Below, piece after piece: positions 1 to 8,716 of a DNA stretch of 64,000 nucleotides (position 1 is its first letter; every line of letters begins with the position of its first letter). Location: positions 1,735,501-1,799,500 of the forward strand of contig CALSRS010000001.1 of assembly GCA_943788815.1 (NCBI GenBank), written 5' to 3'. The notes under the pieces were generated by a model, which was not told the DNA's origin, made no database searches, and saw only the letters and a program-made list of their open reading frames with translations. This DNA comes from an uncultured Gammaproteobacteria bacterium. GTDB taxonomy: Bacteria; Pseudomonadota; Gammaproteobacteria; Eutrophobiales; Eutrophobiaceae. Made by a program: the position numbers and the translations under genes.

Positions 1-137
1 TTCCCAAATTGACATAGACAAGCTACGAGTCCTCCGATTTAACGATATAAACAAAAATATGAATTGATAATAGAGTGTATACTTGTTTCAGGTGTATATC
101 TATAACCACATTTGTAGAAATTAATGTAGGTTAAAAA

Positions 138-167
138 TTGACACACTAATTATATGGAAAGTAAGAT
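138..167 (+). promoter_or_regulatory. probable sigma-70 promoter of rpmH
   Basis: TTGACA at 138-143 is a perfect -35 hexamer and TAAGAT at 162-167 is a good -10 hexamer, separated by 18 bases. Transcription would begin near 174, about 35 bases before rpmH. Bases 1-137 hold no gene that I can recognise; they are AT-rich and would face dnaA and the origin if the usual gammaproteobacterial order holds. The promoter is inferred from sequence only. Confidence 0.6.
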
Positions 168-209
168 GCACGGTCTTTTTGAAACGGTAAAACAAATCAG
201 GTTTATGTA

Positions 210-344
210 ATGAAGCAGACATTTCAGCCAAGCAACTTAAAACGAAAAAGAAAACACGGATTCAGGCTGCGTATGAGAACAAAAGCAGGCAGACAGGTAA
301 TTAATGCAAGAAGGGCAAAAGGTCGGAAGCGGCTCGCAGCTTGA
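210..344 (+). CDS. rpmH: 50S ribosomal protein L34
   Basis: This 44-residue, very basic protein has the family's usual length and sequence: it starts [19 protein letters not shown] and ends GRKRLAA. L34 is a late-assembling component of the large ribosomal subunit. The start is ATG at 210, with a modest AGGT motif about 8 bases upstream. Its 3' end overlaps the 5' end of rnpA in another frame, and rnpA, yidD, yidC and mnmE follow on the same strand, an arrangement conserved in gammaproteobacteria. Confidence 0.95.
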   Translation: MKQTFQPSNLKRKRKHGFRLRMRTKAGRQVINARRAKGRKRLAA

Positions 345-699
345 CGGTGTGAATTCAGATCAATTCCGATATCTAAATAAAAACAGGTTAAAAACAGCAG
401 AACAATTCCGTAACGTTTTTAATGCTGGAAAAAGATCTATAGACTCCCAGTTTATCATCCTGGCAACAGAAAACCTCTTGGGGTATTCGAGACTGGGTAT
501 GGCAATACCTAAAAAAAAAATAAACAGGGCGGTTGATAGGAATTCGATAAAGAGGTTAATCAGAGAATGCTTTCGCAACAGCACGATTGTGGAAAAAGGT
601 TATGATATTGTTGTTCTCCCACAAAATAAAATTGATGTAAAACAAAAAGAACGACTAAAAAACTCCTTAATTTCCCACTGGAAAAAAATACATAAGTGA
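304..699 (+). CDS. rnpA: ribonuclease P protein component
   Basis: This is the protein subunit of RNase P, which helps the catalytic RNA remove 5' leaders from pre-tRNA. The family signature [10 protein letters not shown] (basic helix, RNR motif) is clear. The ATG at 304 has an AGGT motif 5 bases upstream and gives 131 residues with a 15-residue N-terminal extension. An in-frame GTG at 349, just after the rpmH stop, would give the more usual length of about 116 residues but has no ribosome binding site. Starting at 304, the gene overlaps rpmH by 41 bases in a different frame. Confidence 0.92.
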   Translation: MQEGQKVGSGSQLDGVNSDQFRYLNKNRLKTAEQFRNVFNAGKRSIDSQFIILATENLLGYSRLGMAIPKKKINRAVDRNSIKRLIRECFRNSTIVEKGYDIVVLPQNKIDVKQKERLKNSLISHWKKIHK

Positions 700-911
700 A
701 AAATGCGATTATAAGAATGATCGATATGTACGGATGGGTCCTAAGTCCGTTTCTCGGGAACAACTGCCGTTTTTTGCCCACATGTTCATGCTATACAAAA
801 CAAGCGATAGAAGATTTTGGTGTGATAAAAGGGACGTACATGGGAGTTAAACGCTTATGTCGATGCCATCCATTTGCGCCGGGCGGGCTTGATCCCGTTC
901 CAAAAGAGTAA
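696..911 (+). CDS. yidD: membrane protein insertion efficiency factor YidD
   Basis: This small (71-residue) protein is peripheral to the inner membrane and assists membrane-protein insertion with YidC. The family core is visible, with conserved cysteines in CRFLPTCSCY and CRCHPF followed by GGLDPVP. The start is GTG at 696, within GTGA, so it overlaps the rnpA stop and is probably translationally coupled. yidC follows 8 bases downstream. Confidence 0.93.
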   Translation: MKNAIIRMIDMYGWVLSPFLGNNCRFLPTCSCYTKQAIEDFGVIKGTYMGVKRLCRCHPFAPGGLDPVPKE

Positions 912-919
912 GGTTTATT

Positions 920-2581
920 ATGGATACAGTTAGGTTTATTTTAGTTATCACATTTATCATGATTTCTATGAAACTGTGGACAAGCTGGCAAGAGGAGTAC
1001 GGCCCAACACAAACTGAACAACAACAAGCTCCAGGATTGCAAATATCAAACCAGACAGAAAATGAGCTGCCGGAATTTTCTGAACCCAGGAGCGAAGTTC
1101 AGCAAGTCCCTTCAGTAAACCCAGTGGCAGAAACGCCAGCTCGTGACATAGTAAATATTGAAACGGACATTTTTCGTCTGATAGTCGACAAGCAGGGCGC
1201 AGGAATTGTGCATGCGGCTTTATTGGATTTTCCAGTTAGCCTAAACGAACTTGATACACCATTAGTCCTGCTTGAAGAATCTCAGAACATTACATTTGTT
1301 ATACAAGGGGGGCTGTTGAGTGAACAACCCGCTCCAACACAACAGGCTCAATATACAAGCATAGCAAATAACTATGTTATGCAAGCAAACGAAAATGTTT
1401 TGAAAGTTCCATTCAGTTGGCAGGAAAATGGGATTTCTATTACAAAAACCTATGAATTTACTCGCGAAAGCCACTTGGTTAAGGTTGCATACGCGGTTAA
1501 AAATAACTCTCAGAGCATTTGGCGAGGCAGGGCATATTCTCAGATAAAACGAAACGACCCAGATGAGGGGGGCATGCGATTTATCTATACTTATACAGGG
1601 ACAGTCATCTCGGATCCGGAAAACAGGTATGAAAAAATTTCCTTTGATGATATCGATGACGCTCCAATTTCCAAGCAAAGTAACGATGGTTGGATAGCTG
1701 TTATTCAGCATTATTTCTTGGCTGCTTTAGTTCCGGCGAACCGAGAAGAAACATATCACTATTATACAAAGTCGCTGGGTAACAAGATGTATACCTCGGG
1801 GCTCATTTCCCCGGGGCGAGAAATTTCTCCTGGCCAGGAAACAGACTTCACTGAGCAGATTTATATTGGCCCAAAAGATCAGGATAAATTATCAGGGATT
1901 GCTGAAGGACTGGATTTAACGGTTGATTATGGGATGTTGTGGTTTATTGCAAAACCTCTGTTCTGGGGGCTGAAGGCGATTCACGAAAAAATCAACAATT
2001 GGGGCTGGTCTATTATTTTGGTTACTGTTTTTTTAAAACTCCTCTTCTATAAATTGTCCGCTGCTGGTTATCGGTCTATGGCGAACATGCGCCGAGTTCA
2101 ACCAAGACTAATGTCATTAAAAGAGAGATATAAAGATGACAGAGTTAAGATGAACCAGGCAATGATGCAAATATATAAGGAGGAAAAAATCAACCCCTTC
2201 GGAGGTTGCTTTCCTATCCTTATTCAAATACCTGTGTTTATTGCGCTTTACTGGGTCTTGCTGGAAAGCGTGGAACTTAGACAGGCGAGTTTTATATTGT
2301 GGATAGTGGATCTGTCTAGACCAGATCCTTACTGGGTGCTGCCACTAATCATGGGCATAACCATGTTTATACAGCAAAAACTAAACCCTGCTCCGCTTGA
2401 TCCTATACAAGCCAAGGTGATGATGACGCTTCCCATAGTATTCACAGTATTTTTTGGTTTCTTTCCCTCCGGACTGGTCCTGTACTGGGTAGCAAACAAT
2501 ACCTTATCAATTCTTCAACAATGGTTGATTATGAAGAATCTTGAAAAGGCTGGCCTGGGGCATAAAAAAAAGACTGATTAG
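920..2581 (+). CDS. yidC: membrane protein insertase YidC
   Basis: YidC inserts and folds inner-membrane proteins, alone or with SecYEG. The 553 residues show the Gram-negative layout. An N-terminal membrane segment covers about residues 4-20. A proline- and glutamine-rich linker leads to a large periplasmic beta domain at about 60-335. The conserved five-helix insertase core begins near residue 350 (LWFIAKPLFWGL). The conserved cytoplasmic segment with its hydrophilic-groove region (YRSMANMRRVQPR) is present, and the C terminus is lysine-rich. AAGG lies about 8 bases before the ATG. Confidence 0.96.
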   Translation: MDTVRFILVITFIMISMKLWTSWQEEYGPTQTEQQQAPGLQISNQTENELPEFSEPRSEVQQVPSVNPVAETPARDIVNIETDIFRLIVDKQGAGIVHAALLDFPVSLNELDTPLVLLEESQNITFVIQGGLLSEQPAPTQQAQYTSIANNYVMQANENVLKVPFSWQENGISITKTYEFTRESHLVKVAYAVKNNSQSIWRGRAYSQIKRNDPDEGGMRFIYTYTGTVISDPENRYEKISFDDIDDAPISKQSNDGWIAVIQHYFLAALVPANREETYHYYTKSLGNKMYTSGLISPGREISPGQETDFTEQIYIGPKDQDKLSGIAEGLDLTVDYGMLWFIAKPLFWGLKAIHEKINNWGWSIILVTVFLKLLFYKLSAAGYRSMANMRRVQPRLMSLKERYKDDRVKMNQAMMQIYKEEKINPFGGCFPILIQIPVFIALYWVLLESVELRQASFILWIVDLSRPDPYWVLPLIMGITMFIQQKLNPAPLDPIQAKVMMTLPIVFTVFFGFFPSGLVLYWVANNTLSILQQWLIMKNLEKAGLGHKKKTD

Positions 2582-2589
2582 AAATTCTG

Positions 2590-3936
2590 ATGCCTGACTA
2601 TCCTGAGACCATTGCCGCCATTGCAACTGCGCCAGGTAAAAGCGGCATTGGAATTATCAGGATATCCGGACCAAAAAGTCTGCAAATAGCAAACAGCATC
2701 ACGGGCATAAGCCCTAAACCACGGCAAGCCCATTTCATCCCATTTAAAAACAAAGAACAGCAGGTTCTCGATAAAGGTCTTTTAATCTATTTTAAGTCCC
2801 CTGATTCCTATACTGGTGAAGATGTAGTAGAGCTGCAGGGGCATGGGAGTCAAGTTATATTAAATATGATTTTAAAAGAGGCGTTTTTATTGGGGGCCGT
2901 TCCAGCTGCCCCAGGAGAATTTACGCAGCGAGCATATCTTAATGGAAAATTAGATCTGATACAGGCGGAATCGGTTGCTGATTTAATAGAAAGCACATCA
3001 GAAAAATCTGCTATATATGCGATGCAGTCACTGGACGGAGAATTCTCAGCAAGAATTAAGTCTATTGTTGATACGGTCACCTCTACCAGGGTATATGTAG
3101 AGGGGTCCTTAGATTTTCCTGAAGAAGAAATCGACTTTCTTGATAATGAAAATGTACCAAACAATATTATGCAAGCCATCAAAGAACTGGATGCCTTATT
3201 AAAAAGCGCGGCTGCGGGAAAAAAACTTCGCCAGGGGATGAGCGTTGTAATAATGGGGCGAGCAAATGTTGGAAAATCTAGTTTGCTTAACGAGCTGGTC
3301 GGGACCAATAAATCAATCGTTACAAATCATGCCGGCACAACCAGAGATGTGATCGAGGACACAATATATATCGCAGGCGTGGCCATAACGCTTATAGACA
3401 CTGCCGGGATTCGTGAGCCGGAAAATATTATTGAGAAAGAAGGAATAAGACGAAGCCAGGAGCAGATTAAAAAAGCAGATGTTTTATTGTTAGTAACAGA
3501 TGCGCCTGAAATTACAAGCAATGAGTTTCAAATGCTTGCTCAGCAAGAAAAAAAGCATCTAATAATTATTCACAATAAAATTGATTTATACGGCCACAAG
3601 GTAATTGATGAGAAAGTTGAAGGAGTGCAACACTTATATTTGTCAGTTAAAAACAAAGAAGGAATTGAAAACTTAAAGTCGGCTCTTGAAAACATTATTT
3701 TAATAGATAATGACTCAGAAAACCTGGTGTACGCCAGAGAGCGACATATACAGTTGTTAACAAAAGCAAAGCATGTCTTAGAACAGGGGCTCAAAGAATT
3801 CAAAACAAGCAAGCAAGGAGAAATTCTGGCAGAATTTTTGAAAACGACCCAAGAATTATTAGGCCAAATAACCGGAGAGTTTCATAGTGATGACTTGCTG
3901 GGAGAAATATTCTCCAGGTTTTGTATTGGAAAATAA
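2590..3936 (+). CDS. mnmE: tRNA uridine-5-carboxymethylaminomethyl modification GTPase MnmE
   Basis: With MnmG, this GTPase modifies the wobble uridine of several tRNAs. The 448-residue protein has the N-terminal formyl-THF-binding domain (starting at IAAIATAPGKSGIGIIRISG). The inserted G domain carries GRANVGKSS (G1), GTTRD (G2), DTAG (G3) and NKID (G4). The C-terminal helical domain ends in the required CIGK motif, whose cysteine is essential in the family. It lies 8 bases after yidC and completes the rpmH-to-mnmE block. Confidence 0.97.
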   Translation: MPDYPETIAAIATAPGKSGIGIIRISGPKSLQIANSITGISPKPRQAHFIPFKNKEQQVLDKGLLIYFKSPDSYTGEDVVELQGHGSQVILNMILKEAFLLGAVPAAPGEFTQRAYLNGKLDLIQAESVADLIESTSEKSAIYAMQSLDGEFSARIKSIVDTVTSTRVYVEGSLDFPEEEIDFLDNENVPNNIMQAIKELDALLKSAAAGKKLRQGMSVVIMGRANVGKSSLLNELVGTNKSIVTNHAGTTRDVIEDTIYIAGVAITLIDTAGIREPENIIEKEGIRRSQEQIKKADVLLLVTDAPEITSNEFQMLAQQEKKHLIIIHNKIDLYGHKVIDEKVEGVQHLYLSVKNKEGIENLKSALENIILIDNDSENLVYARERHIQLLTKAKHVLEQGLKEFKTSKQGEILAEFLKTTQELLGQITGEFHSDDLLGEIFSRFCIGK

Positions 3937-3948
3937 AAACACAACTTT

Positions 3949-4335
3949 ATGAATATATTAATAGAAATATCTATAGGCGAGTTTTTAGACAAGTTATCAA
4001 TACTAAAGATCAAGTTGGAAAAGATTTTAGATGATGACAAGAAACTAAATGTGGCAAAAGAATATGAACTTTACGCAGAACAAATCAGGATGATTGACTG
4101 CCCGGACACAGAAGTAGAAAGTTTTTTAGAGAAGTTAAAAAAAGTTAACCTGACATTGTGGGAGATTGAAGATCAGATCAGAGGCAAGGAAAACAATAAA
4201 GAGTTTGATGAGGAATTTATAGCTCTTGCAAGATCTGTTTACAAGACAAATGATCTCCGAGCAAAAATCAAAAGACAGGTGAACGAGCAATTAAAGTCAG
4301 GCATTATCGAGGAAAAATCCTATAAAAACTATTGA
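3949..4335 (+). CDS. DUF6165-like small protein
   Basis: The 128-residue protein begins MNILIEISIGEFLDKLSILK and continues with charged, helix-forming sequence (IKLEKI, LYAEQIRMI, LRAKIKRQVNEQL). The N-terminal ISIGEFLDKLSILKIKLEKI pattern resembles the DUF6165 family as I remember it. These proteins have no known activity and often sit beside surface-polysaccharide glycosyltransferases, as this one does: a GT9 gene follows 24 bases downstream. No membrane segment or signal peptide is seen. No function is assigned, and the family name is from memory. Confidence 0.7.
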   Translation: MNILIEISIGEFLDKLSILKIKLEKILDDDKKLNVAKEYELYAEQIRMIDCPDTEVESFLEKLKKVNLTLWEIEDQIRGKENNKEFDEEFIALARSVYKTNDLRAKIKRQVNEQLKSGIIEEKSYKNY

Positions 4336-4359
4336 CAACCAGGCATGTAAAGCAAGCGT

Positions 4360-5274
4360 GTGGAAGATAAAGTAAAATCAATTTTATTAGTCTCGCTGAG
4401 TTGTGTTGGCGACGCGGTGATGACAACACCAGTATTACAGTCTCTTCATGATTCATGTCCGAACGCAAAAGTTGATGTCATATCAGATAGTAGATCAGCT
4501 ATTCTTTATACCCATTGTCCATATAAACAAAAAATAATATTAAAGGACAAAAGCAAGTTCTTAAGAGGCGCCCTGGATCTAATATCAAAAACAAGAAAAA
4601 AAAATTATGACTTGATTGTAGATCTCAGGACCGACGGGCTTGCGTACCTGTTTAAGGGAAAAACGCGGTTAACAAAGTGGGGAAGTAGGCCGTATGGAGA
4701 ACACGCCGTAGAAAATCTAATGGGCGTTATCAGTAAGTTACATGGCAACAGAAGAATTCATGACACTTGCGTATGGTTAACAGATCAAGAAGAGGAGTTT
4801 GCAGAAGAGGCTCTTGCTTTTCTGCCATCGGGCGCCTGGGTAGTTCTTGTGCCTGGTAATCTAGACCAAAGAAAGGTCTGGCCTGAGCAAAATTATTTAA
4901 AACTAATAGAAAGTTTTGAAGACAAGATTGACGGCATTATACTCGAGGGCAGTTTGCTAGAAAAAGAGTGTACTGACAGTATCGCGAGTAAATTAAAGGT
5001 GCCCGTTATAAACATGGCTGGAAAAACCAATTTGCTACAAGCCGCGGCGGTGATAAAACGAGCAGCGGTATTTGTTGGCAGTGATTCGGGTCTGGGGCAT
5101 ATTGCGGGTGCTGTTTCAACGCCAGCAATGCTTTTTTTTAGTGTTGACAGGCCGGAACGAGTTTTGCCCTGGCGAGCGAAAGCAGAGTTTTTGGTCAGTG
5201 AAGACGAAAACACCCGAAACATTACAGTAAATGAGGCGGCTGCTAAGTTAGATAAAATACTAAAATCAATTTAA
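4360..5274 (+). CDS. glycosyltransferase family 9 (LPS heptosyltransferase-like)
   Basis: This is a GT-B fold protein of the ADP-heptose:LPS heptosyltransferase family (304 residues). Family features are the N-terminal ILLVSLSCVGDAVMTTPVLQ, the central VVLVPGN segment and the C-terminal FVGSDSGLGHIAGAV donor-binding loop. It probably adds a heptose to the lipid A-core, acting at the cytoplasmic face of the inner membrane. The start is GTG at 4360. It is slightly shorter than typical WaaC/WaaF (about 320-350), so the exact acceptor cannot be named. Its 3' end overlaps the convergent GT4 gene by 4 bases. Confidence 0.85.
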   Translation: MEDKVKSILLVSLSCVGDAVMTTPVLQSLHDSCPNAKVDVISDSRSAILYTHCPYKQKIILKDKSKFLRGALDLISKTRKKNYDLIVDLRTDGLAYLFKGKTRLTKWGSRPYGEHAVENLMGVISKLHGNRRIHDTCVWLTDQEEEFAEEALAFLPSGAWVVLVPGNLDQRKVWPEQNYLKLIESFEDKIDGIILEGSLLEKECTDSIASKLKVPVINMAGKTNLLQAAAVIKRAAVFVGSDSGLGHIAGAVSTPAMLFFSVDRPERVLPWRAKAEFLVSEDENTRNITVNEAAAKLDKILKSI

Positions 5275-6377
5275 GGCGTTAGAATATACTTCGCATAAGC
5301 GTTAATCTTGCTAGACCACAGGTTCGCTGTTGCAAGTTTTCTAGCATTTTCACCCAGCGCTACTCTATATTTGGGTTCTTTAATTAATCTGAGCAAGCTT
5401 TCTTTGAGTTGCATTATGTCATTAGCATCGCAAACCAGCCCGGTGTTATTGTGTAAAACCGCCTCGGCGGCACCGCCAACATCATTTGCAACACCAGGAA
5501 CACCATAATAAGCAGCTTCAATATATGCTATCCCAAACCCCTCTATATTATCTTTGTCCTTAATGCCAGGCATGACGAAAATATCACTGTTAATTAAATA
5601 AGCATTTTTTTCAGCCCCGGCCAGGGAGCCAACAAAGTCGACATGATTGTGCAGGTCAAGTTTTTTTACTTCATTCATCAGTTCGGCGCGGCATGGTCCG
5701 TCTCCAATGATTATATATTTCAATGTTGGGCATTCACTTATCAGAGATGGCAGAGTTTGAATTACCCGTTCATGACCTTTTCTTTTTTCCAGTCTTGCAA
5801 CGGTCACCAGTACGAGCTCATGCTGCTCTAACAACAGACTAATATGTTTTGTTATTTCAGGGTTTTCATCAGGTTTTTGTATGCCCGGTGTGACAGTTAC
5901 AATTTTGGATTTTTCCACAAACCGTCCAACACGTGTTGCTGTATAACTGGAATTGCAGAGAATAACGTCAGCCTTGCTTAAGGATTTTTCTATTCTTTTT
6001 CGCTTTCTATCTTTTGGCTCCTGGGGAAATTCAGCACCGTGAGCGAGGCAGGACACCCGTTTAAAATGCGACCTATTAATGTGCTCCAGGCTTTTCCATG
6101 TGTCAGCAAGCAGCACAACACCGCCGTTTTTATGTTTATTTGATTGTAGACAGATCTGTCGGGCTTTTAAAATTCGCCGCAATGGTTTAAGTCCGCCAAT
6201 GCGTCTTATATTAAACGGTTGGACCTCATCAAATGGAGTGCTTTTTTTGGTATGTATAGCATCTGCATAGACGTCAACTTTTTCCCCATTCGCGTTGAAT
6301 TCTCGCGCGAGCGAAAATATCAGGGACTCAATTCCACCAACAACAGGAGGGAAGCATTGTGTTGATATTATAAGCAT
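5271..6377 (-). CDS. glycosyltransferase family 4
   Basis: This 368-residue protein has the GT4 (group 1) pattern. The N-terminal ISTQCFPPVVGGIESLIFSLA holds the glycine-rich acceptor loop. The donor domain has LVTVARLEKRKGHERVI, the IIGDGPCRAEL strand-loop, and a late EGFGIAYIEAAYYGVPGVAND stretch corresponding to the E-x7-E nucleotide-sugar motif. It probably transfers a hexose during LPS core or other surface glycan assembly. It is the last gene of a minus-strand run with another GT4 and an ELM1-like gene, 60 bases after the upstream GT4. Confidence 0.88.
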   Translation of the reverse strand: MLIISTQCFPPVVGGIESLIFSLAREFNANGEKVDVYADAIHTKKSTPFDEVQPFNIRRIGGLKPLRRILKARQICLQSNKHKNGGVVLLADTWKSLEHINRSHFKRVSCLAHGAEFPQEPKDRKRKRIEKSLSKADVILCNSSYTATRVGRFVEKSKIVTVTPGIQKPDENPEITKHISLLLEQHELVLVTVARLEKRKGHERVIQTLPSLISECPTLKYIIIGDGPCRAELMNEVKKLDLHNHVDFVGSLAGAEKNAYLINSDIFVMPGIKDKDNIEGFGIAYIEAAYYGVPGVANDVGGAAEAVLHNNTGLVCDANDIMQLKESLLRLIKEPKYRVALGENARKLATANLWSSKINAYAKYILTP

Positions 6378-6437
6378 CGGTGTATGACCAAATTCTAAAT
6401 ACCGCCAGTCTAGATTGTATGCAGCGAAACATTCCCG

Positions 6438-7556
6438 TTATTGAACAAGTGATTTATACACTGAAAGTGTTTTGTGTTGCATAGATTCAAGAGTATATGC
6501 TTGATGTTGCTCGACAATTGGGGGTTCGGCTATAAATTTATTAATTAATGATACAGTTTCATCTACATTGTTTATTGGAACAAGCCCTTGTGGAAAAATA
6601 GTTTTAAGAACTTCGCTGGCGCCGCCATGATCAAAAGCAATGACTGGAACACCAAGGGATAATGCTTCAAGCGAGGTTCTTCCAAAGGCCTCAGGCTCGG
6701 TAGAAAGTGATAATACTATATCCGATATGCTCATAATCTCCCGGAGGTCATTCCTGTGTCCTGTAAAGGTAATATGTTTCTCTAGCCCCATGGAGTTGAC
6801 CAGGTTTTTAAGAAAATTGAGATACTTTTGTTTGCCTTTGTGTGGACCACCAACAATGACTCCGTGTAGATCATTGTGAAATGGCAATAAGCTAAAGGCT
6901 TCTAAAAATTCTTGATGCCCCTTTCTGCGAGAAATTCTGGCGGGGAGTATAATGAGTTTTTTATTTATAGTTTCTGGAAACTGGCCAAACCAAAGCTGTT
7001 TCCATTTTTTCCCTGCACAATAACCATGGGAATATAGGGAAGGATCTATGCCCCTGGGAATAACGGATATTTTATTTACATTAGTCTGGGCATAATTATC
7101 AATTATATATTTTCTTACAAATTCTGATACTGCTATTACTTTGTCACCCCTGGTCATGATGCTGCTGTATCGATTGACGCTATAGATTCCATGTGCTGTC
7201 GTGACGAAATAGGGGCCATTAGTTGGCCTTGCATTTTTTAGTGCCATGAAACAAAGCCATGCCGGGAATCTAGATCTTGCATGTACGATGGATGCATCGG
7301 TGTCGTTGAAAATAGCCCTAAGCTTTGGTATTAAGTACAGGGAGGTCAAAGACTTCTTGCCTACGGGCAAACAGATATGCTCACTGCCAGTTTCCAGAAG
7401 TTGAGGCAGCATGCCTCCGCCAGCGGAGACAACTATAGATCGGTGCCCACTGTTGACAAGGCTTTCTGCGATCTCCACCGCTCCTTTTTCAACGCCACCA
7501 AATTCCAGCGAGGGAAGGACTTGAATAATTGTCATATTTGAGGAGGCCATATTCAT
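6438..7556 (-). CDS. glycosyltransferase family 4, LPS core-type
   Basis: This 372-residue GT4 enzyme starts with IIQVLPSLEFGGVEKGAVEIA and has a donor-domain ARISRRKGHQEFLEA motif and STEPEAFGRTSLEALSLGVP. EPEAFGRTSLEA is a pattern I associate with LPS core glycosyltransferases. A second in-frame ATG seven codons in (before TIIQVLPS) is an equally plausible start. It ends 60 bases before the next GT4, and the ELM1-like gene stops only 7 bases before its own start, so the three are probably one transcript. Confidence 0.88.
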   Translation of the reverse strand: MNMASSNMTIIQVLPSLEFGGVEKGAVEIAESLVNSGHRSIVVSAGGGMLPQLLETGSEHICLPVGKKSLTSLYLIPKLRAIFNDTDASIVHARSRFPAWLCFMALKNARPTNGPYFVTTAHGIYSVNRYSSIMTRGDKVIAVSEFVRKYIIDNYAQTNVNKISVIPRGIDPSLYSHGYCAGKKWKQLWFGQFPETINKKLIILPARISRRKGHQEFLEAFSLLPFHNDLHGVIVGGPHKGKQKYLNFLKNLVNSMGLEKHITFTGHRNDLREIMSISDIVLSLSTEPEAFGRTSLEALSLGVPVIAFDHGGASEVLKTIFPQGLVPINNVDETVSLINKFIAEPPIVEQHQAYTLESMQHKTLSVYKSLVQ

Positions 7557-7563
7557 ATAACCA

Positions 7564-8487
7564 TTACGAATTTTGCTTGATTATTTGAAGTAATAAGGCA
7601 GCGCAGCGGCTTGATTCATTAATTCTTGTTGTGGGAGGAGTCAAGGCTCGCCCCTTTTCCCAGTCATTAAATGTGATGCATTGGTTTTCGCAGGTCAGCT
7701 TTGTAATAGTGGTTGAAATTTTATTTTGTTTCTCAGCACTAATTGATAGCACTCCAACAGCAGCGTTTCCGGTCAACGCTTCATATAACATGGTTACGCT
7801 ATCCATAGACACCCATATTCTTGAAGCCGTGGCAATTTGTTCCTCAAGCTTTGACCTGTCAGACTCGGCGTAAGGCGTATAACTACTATTAGGTGAGCTT
7901 ATGTCACGGAGCATGCTTTTTGTCGCATCAGGGGTGCGAGGGGAGTCATACAAGGTCCAGTTAATCTGGTCCGTGCTAATAATTTTTTCGATCATCGAGC
8001 AAATTTCTTTGTCGTCCCAGAGTAAATGCTTTGTAGGACCGCCTATGAGGACAATACCTTCATCTGGGTTTTTATGCTCAGAAGGTACAATAGTGTTAAT
8101 GGCGCCTTTTGTTTGTATTACATTTCTTAGTGTTAGCGGGTCATCGTGTTCGGGTATAAGACAAACGTCAAACCAGGAGATAGGCAAAGAAGGCCTCATA
8201 AGGATTACAGAAAAACAATTGTGGCGTCTTTTGGTGGCAAAAATTGGAATGTGTGTTTTGCGTCCAGCGCCAATAATCAAATTTGGCGAAGGCAGTTTTA
8301 ATATATCTGGATCGCGGCAAAACATCGGGCCAGCTAAAGCAAGTAGAGGTGTATGAGAATCTATACTATGTATTTCACAGTCAACAAGTTCCTTCAGGGC
8401 ACAGGCAAGCCCGAAGCTTTGAGAATCATGACCGGGCTTCCCGTCAGTAAAACGCCATATTACCAACCTGTTTTCCCGAAATAACAA
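7564..8487 (-). CDS. ELM1/GtrOC1-family putative nucleoside-diphosphate-sugar epimerase/transferase-like protein
   Basis: The N terminus VIWRFTDGKPGHDSQSFGLA and internal segments such as LIIGAGRKTH and VILMRPSLPISWFDVCLIPEHD match the bacterial ELM1 (formerly DUF1022) family. These proteins resemble GT-B glycosyltransferases and are named after a plant mitochondrial-fission protein; their bacterial role is unproven. TTG at 8487 is the longest start. TTG at 8466, preceded by GGGA at good spacing, would begin directly at the conserved VIWRF and may be correct. Its place in a glycosyltransferase run supports a surface-glycan role, by inference. Confidence 0.8.
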   Translation of the reverse strand: MLFRENRLVIWRFTDGKPGHDSQSFGLACALKELVDCEIHSIDSHTPLLALAGPMFCRDPDILKLPSPNLIIGAGRKTHIPIFATKRRHNCFSVILMRPSLPISWFDVCLIPEHDDPLTLRNVIQTKGAINTIVPSEHKNPDEGIVLIGGPTKHLLWDDKEICSMIEKIISTDQINWTLYDSPRTPDATKSMLRDISSPNSSYTPYAESDRSKLEEQIATASRIWVSMDSVTMLYEALTGNAAVGVLSISAEKQNKISTTITKLTCENQCITFNDWEKGRALTPPTTRINESSRCAALLLQIIKQNS

Positions 8488-8500
8488 TACACTATCCGGA

Positions 8501-8698
8501 CTATTCCTTTAGTGAATATTCCGTCCCGCAGTATGGGCATTTAGCCTCCCCGGTTTTTTCGATGGGAAGATATACTCTGGGGTGAGAGTTCCACAAGCTC
8601 ATTTCGGCCAAAGGACAATGCAACGGCAACATGTCGTTTGTAACATCATAGTTGCCCTTGTCGTTAGGGACATTATTTCCTGCTGATCGTGTGACCAT
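8501..8698 (-). CDS. zinc-finger (zf-CHCC) small protein
   Basis: This 65-residue protein has LHCPL, a downstream SHPRVYLPI and a C-terminal CPYCGTEYSL, the C-H-C-C ligand set of the zf-CHCC family, which is related to the NDUFS6 subunit of mitochondrial complex I. Stand-alone bacterial copies are common next to ilvE in gammaproteobacteria, as here (18 bases downstream of ilvE). The role is unknown; zinc or metal binding is inferred from the ligands. Confidence 0.88.
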   Translation of the reverse strand: MVTRSAGNNVPNDKGNYDVTNDMLPLHCPLAEMSLWNSHPRVYLPIEKTGEAKCPYCGTEYSLKE

Positions 8699-8716
8699 TT
8701 TGCTGCCTCGCTCGTT

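Noticed and set aside
1-137. Possible oriC or DnaA boxes upstream of rpmH
   Set aside because: The TATAACCACA segment differs from the TTATNCACA consensus and no other good box was found. Only the neighbourhood suggests that the origin is near.
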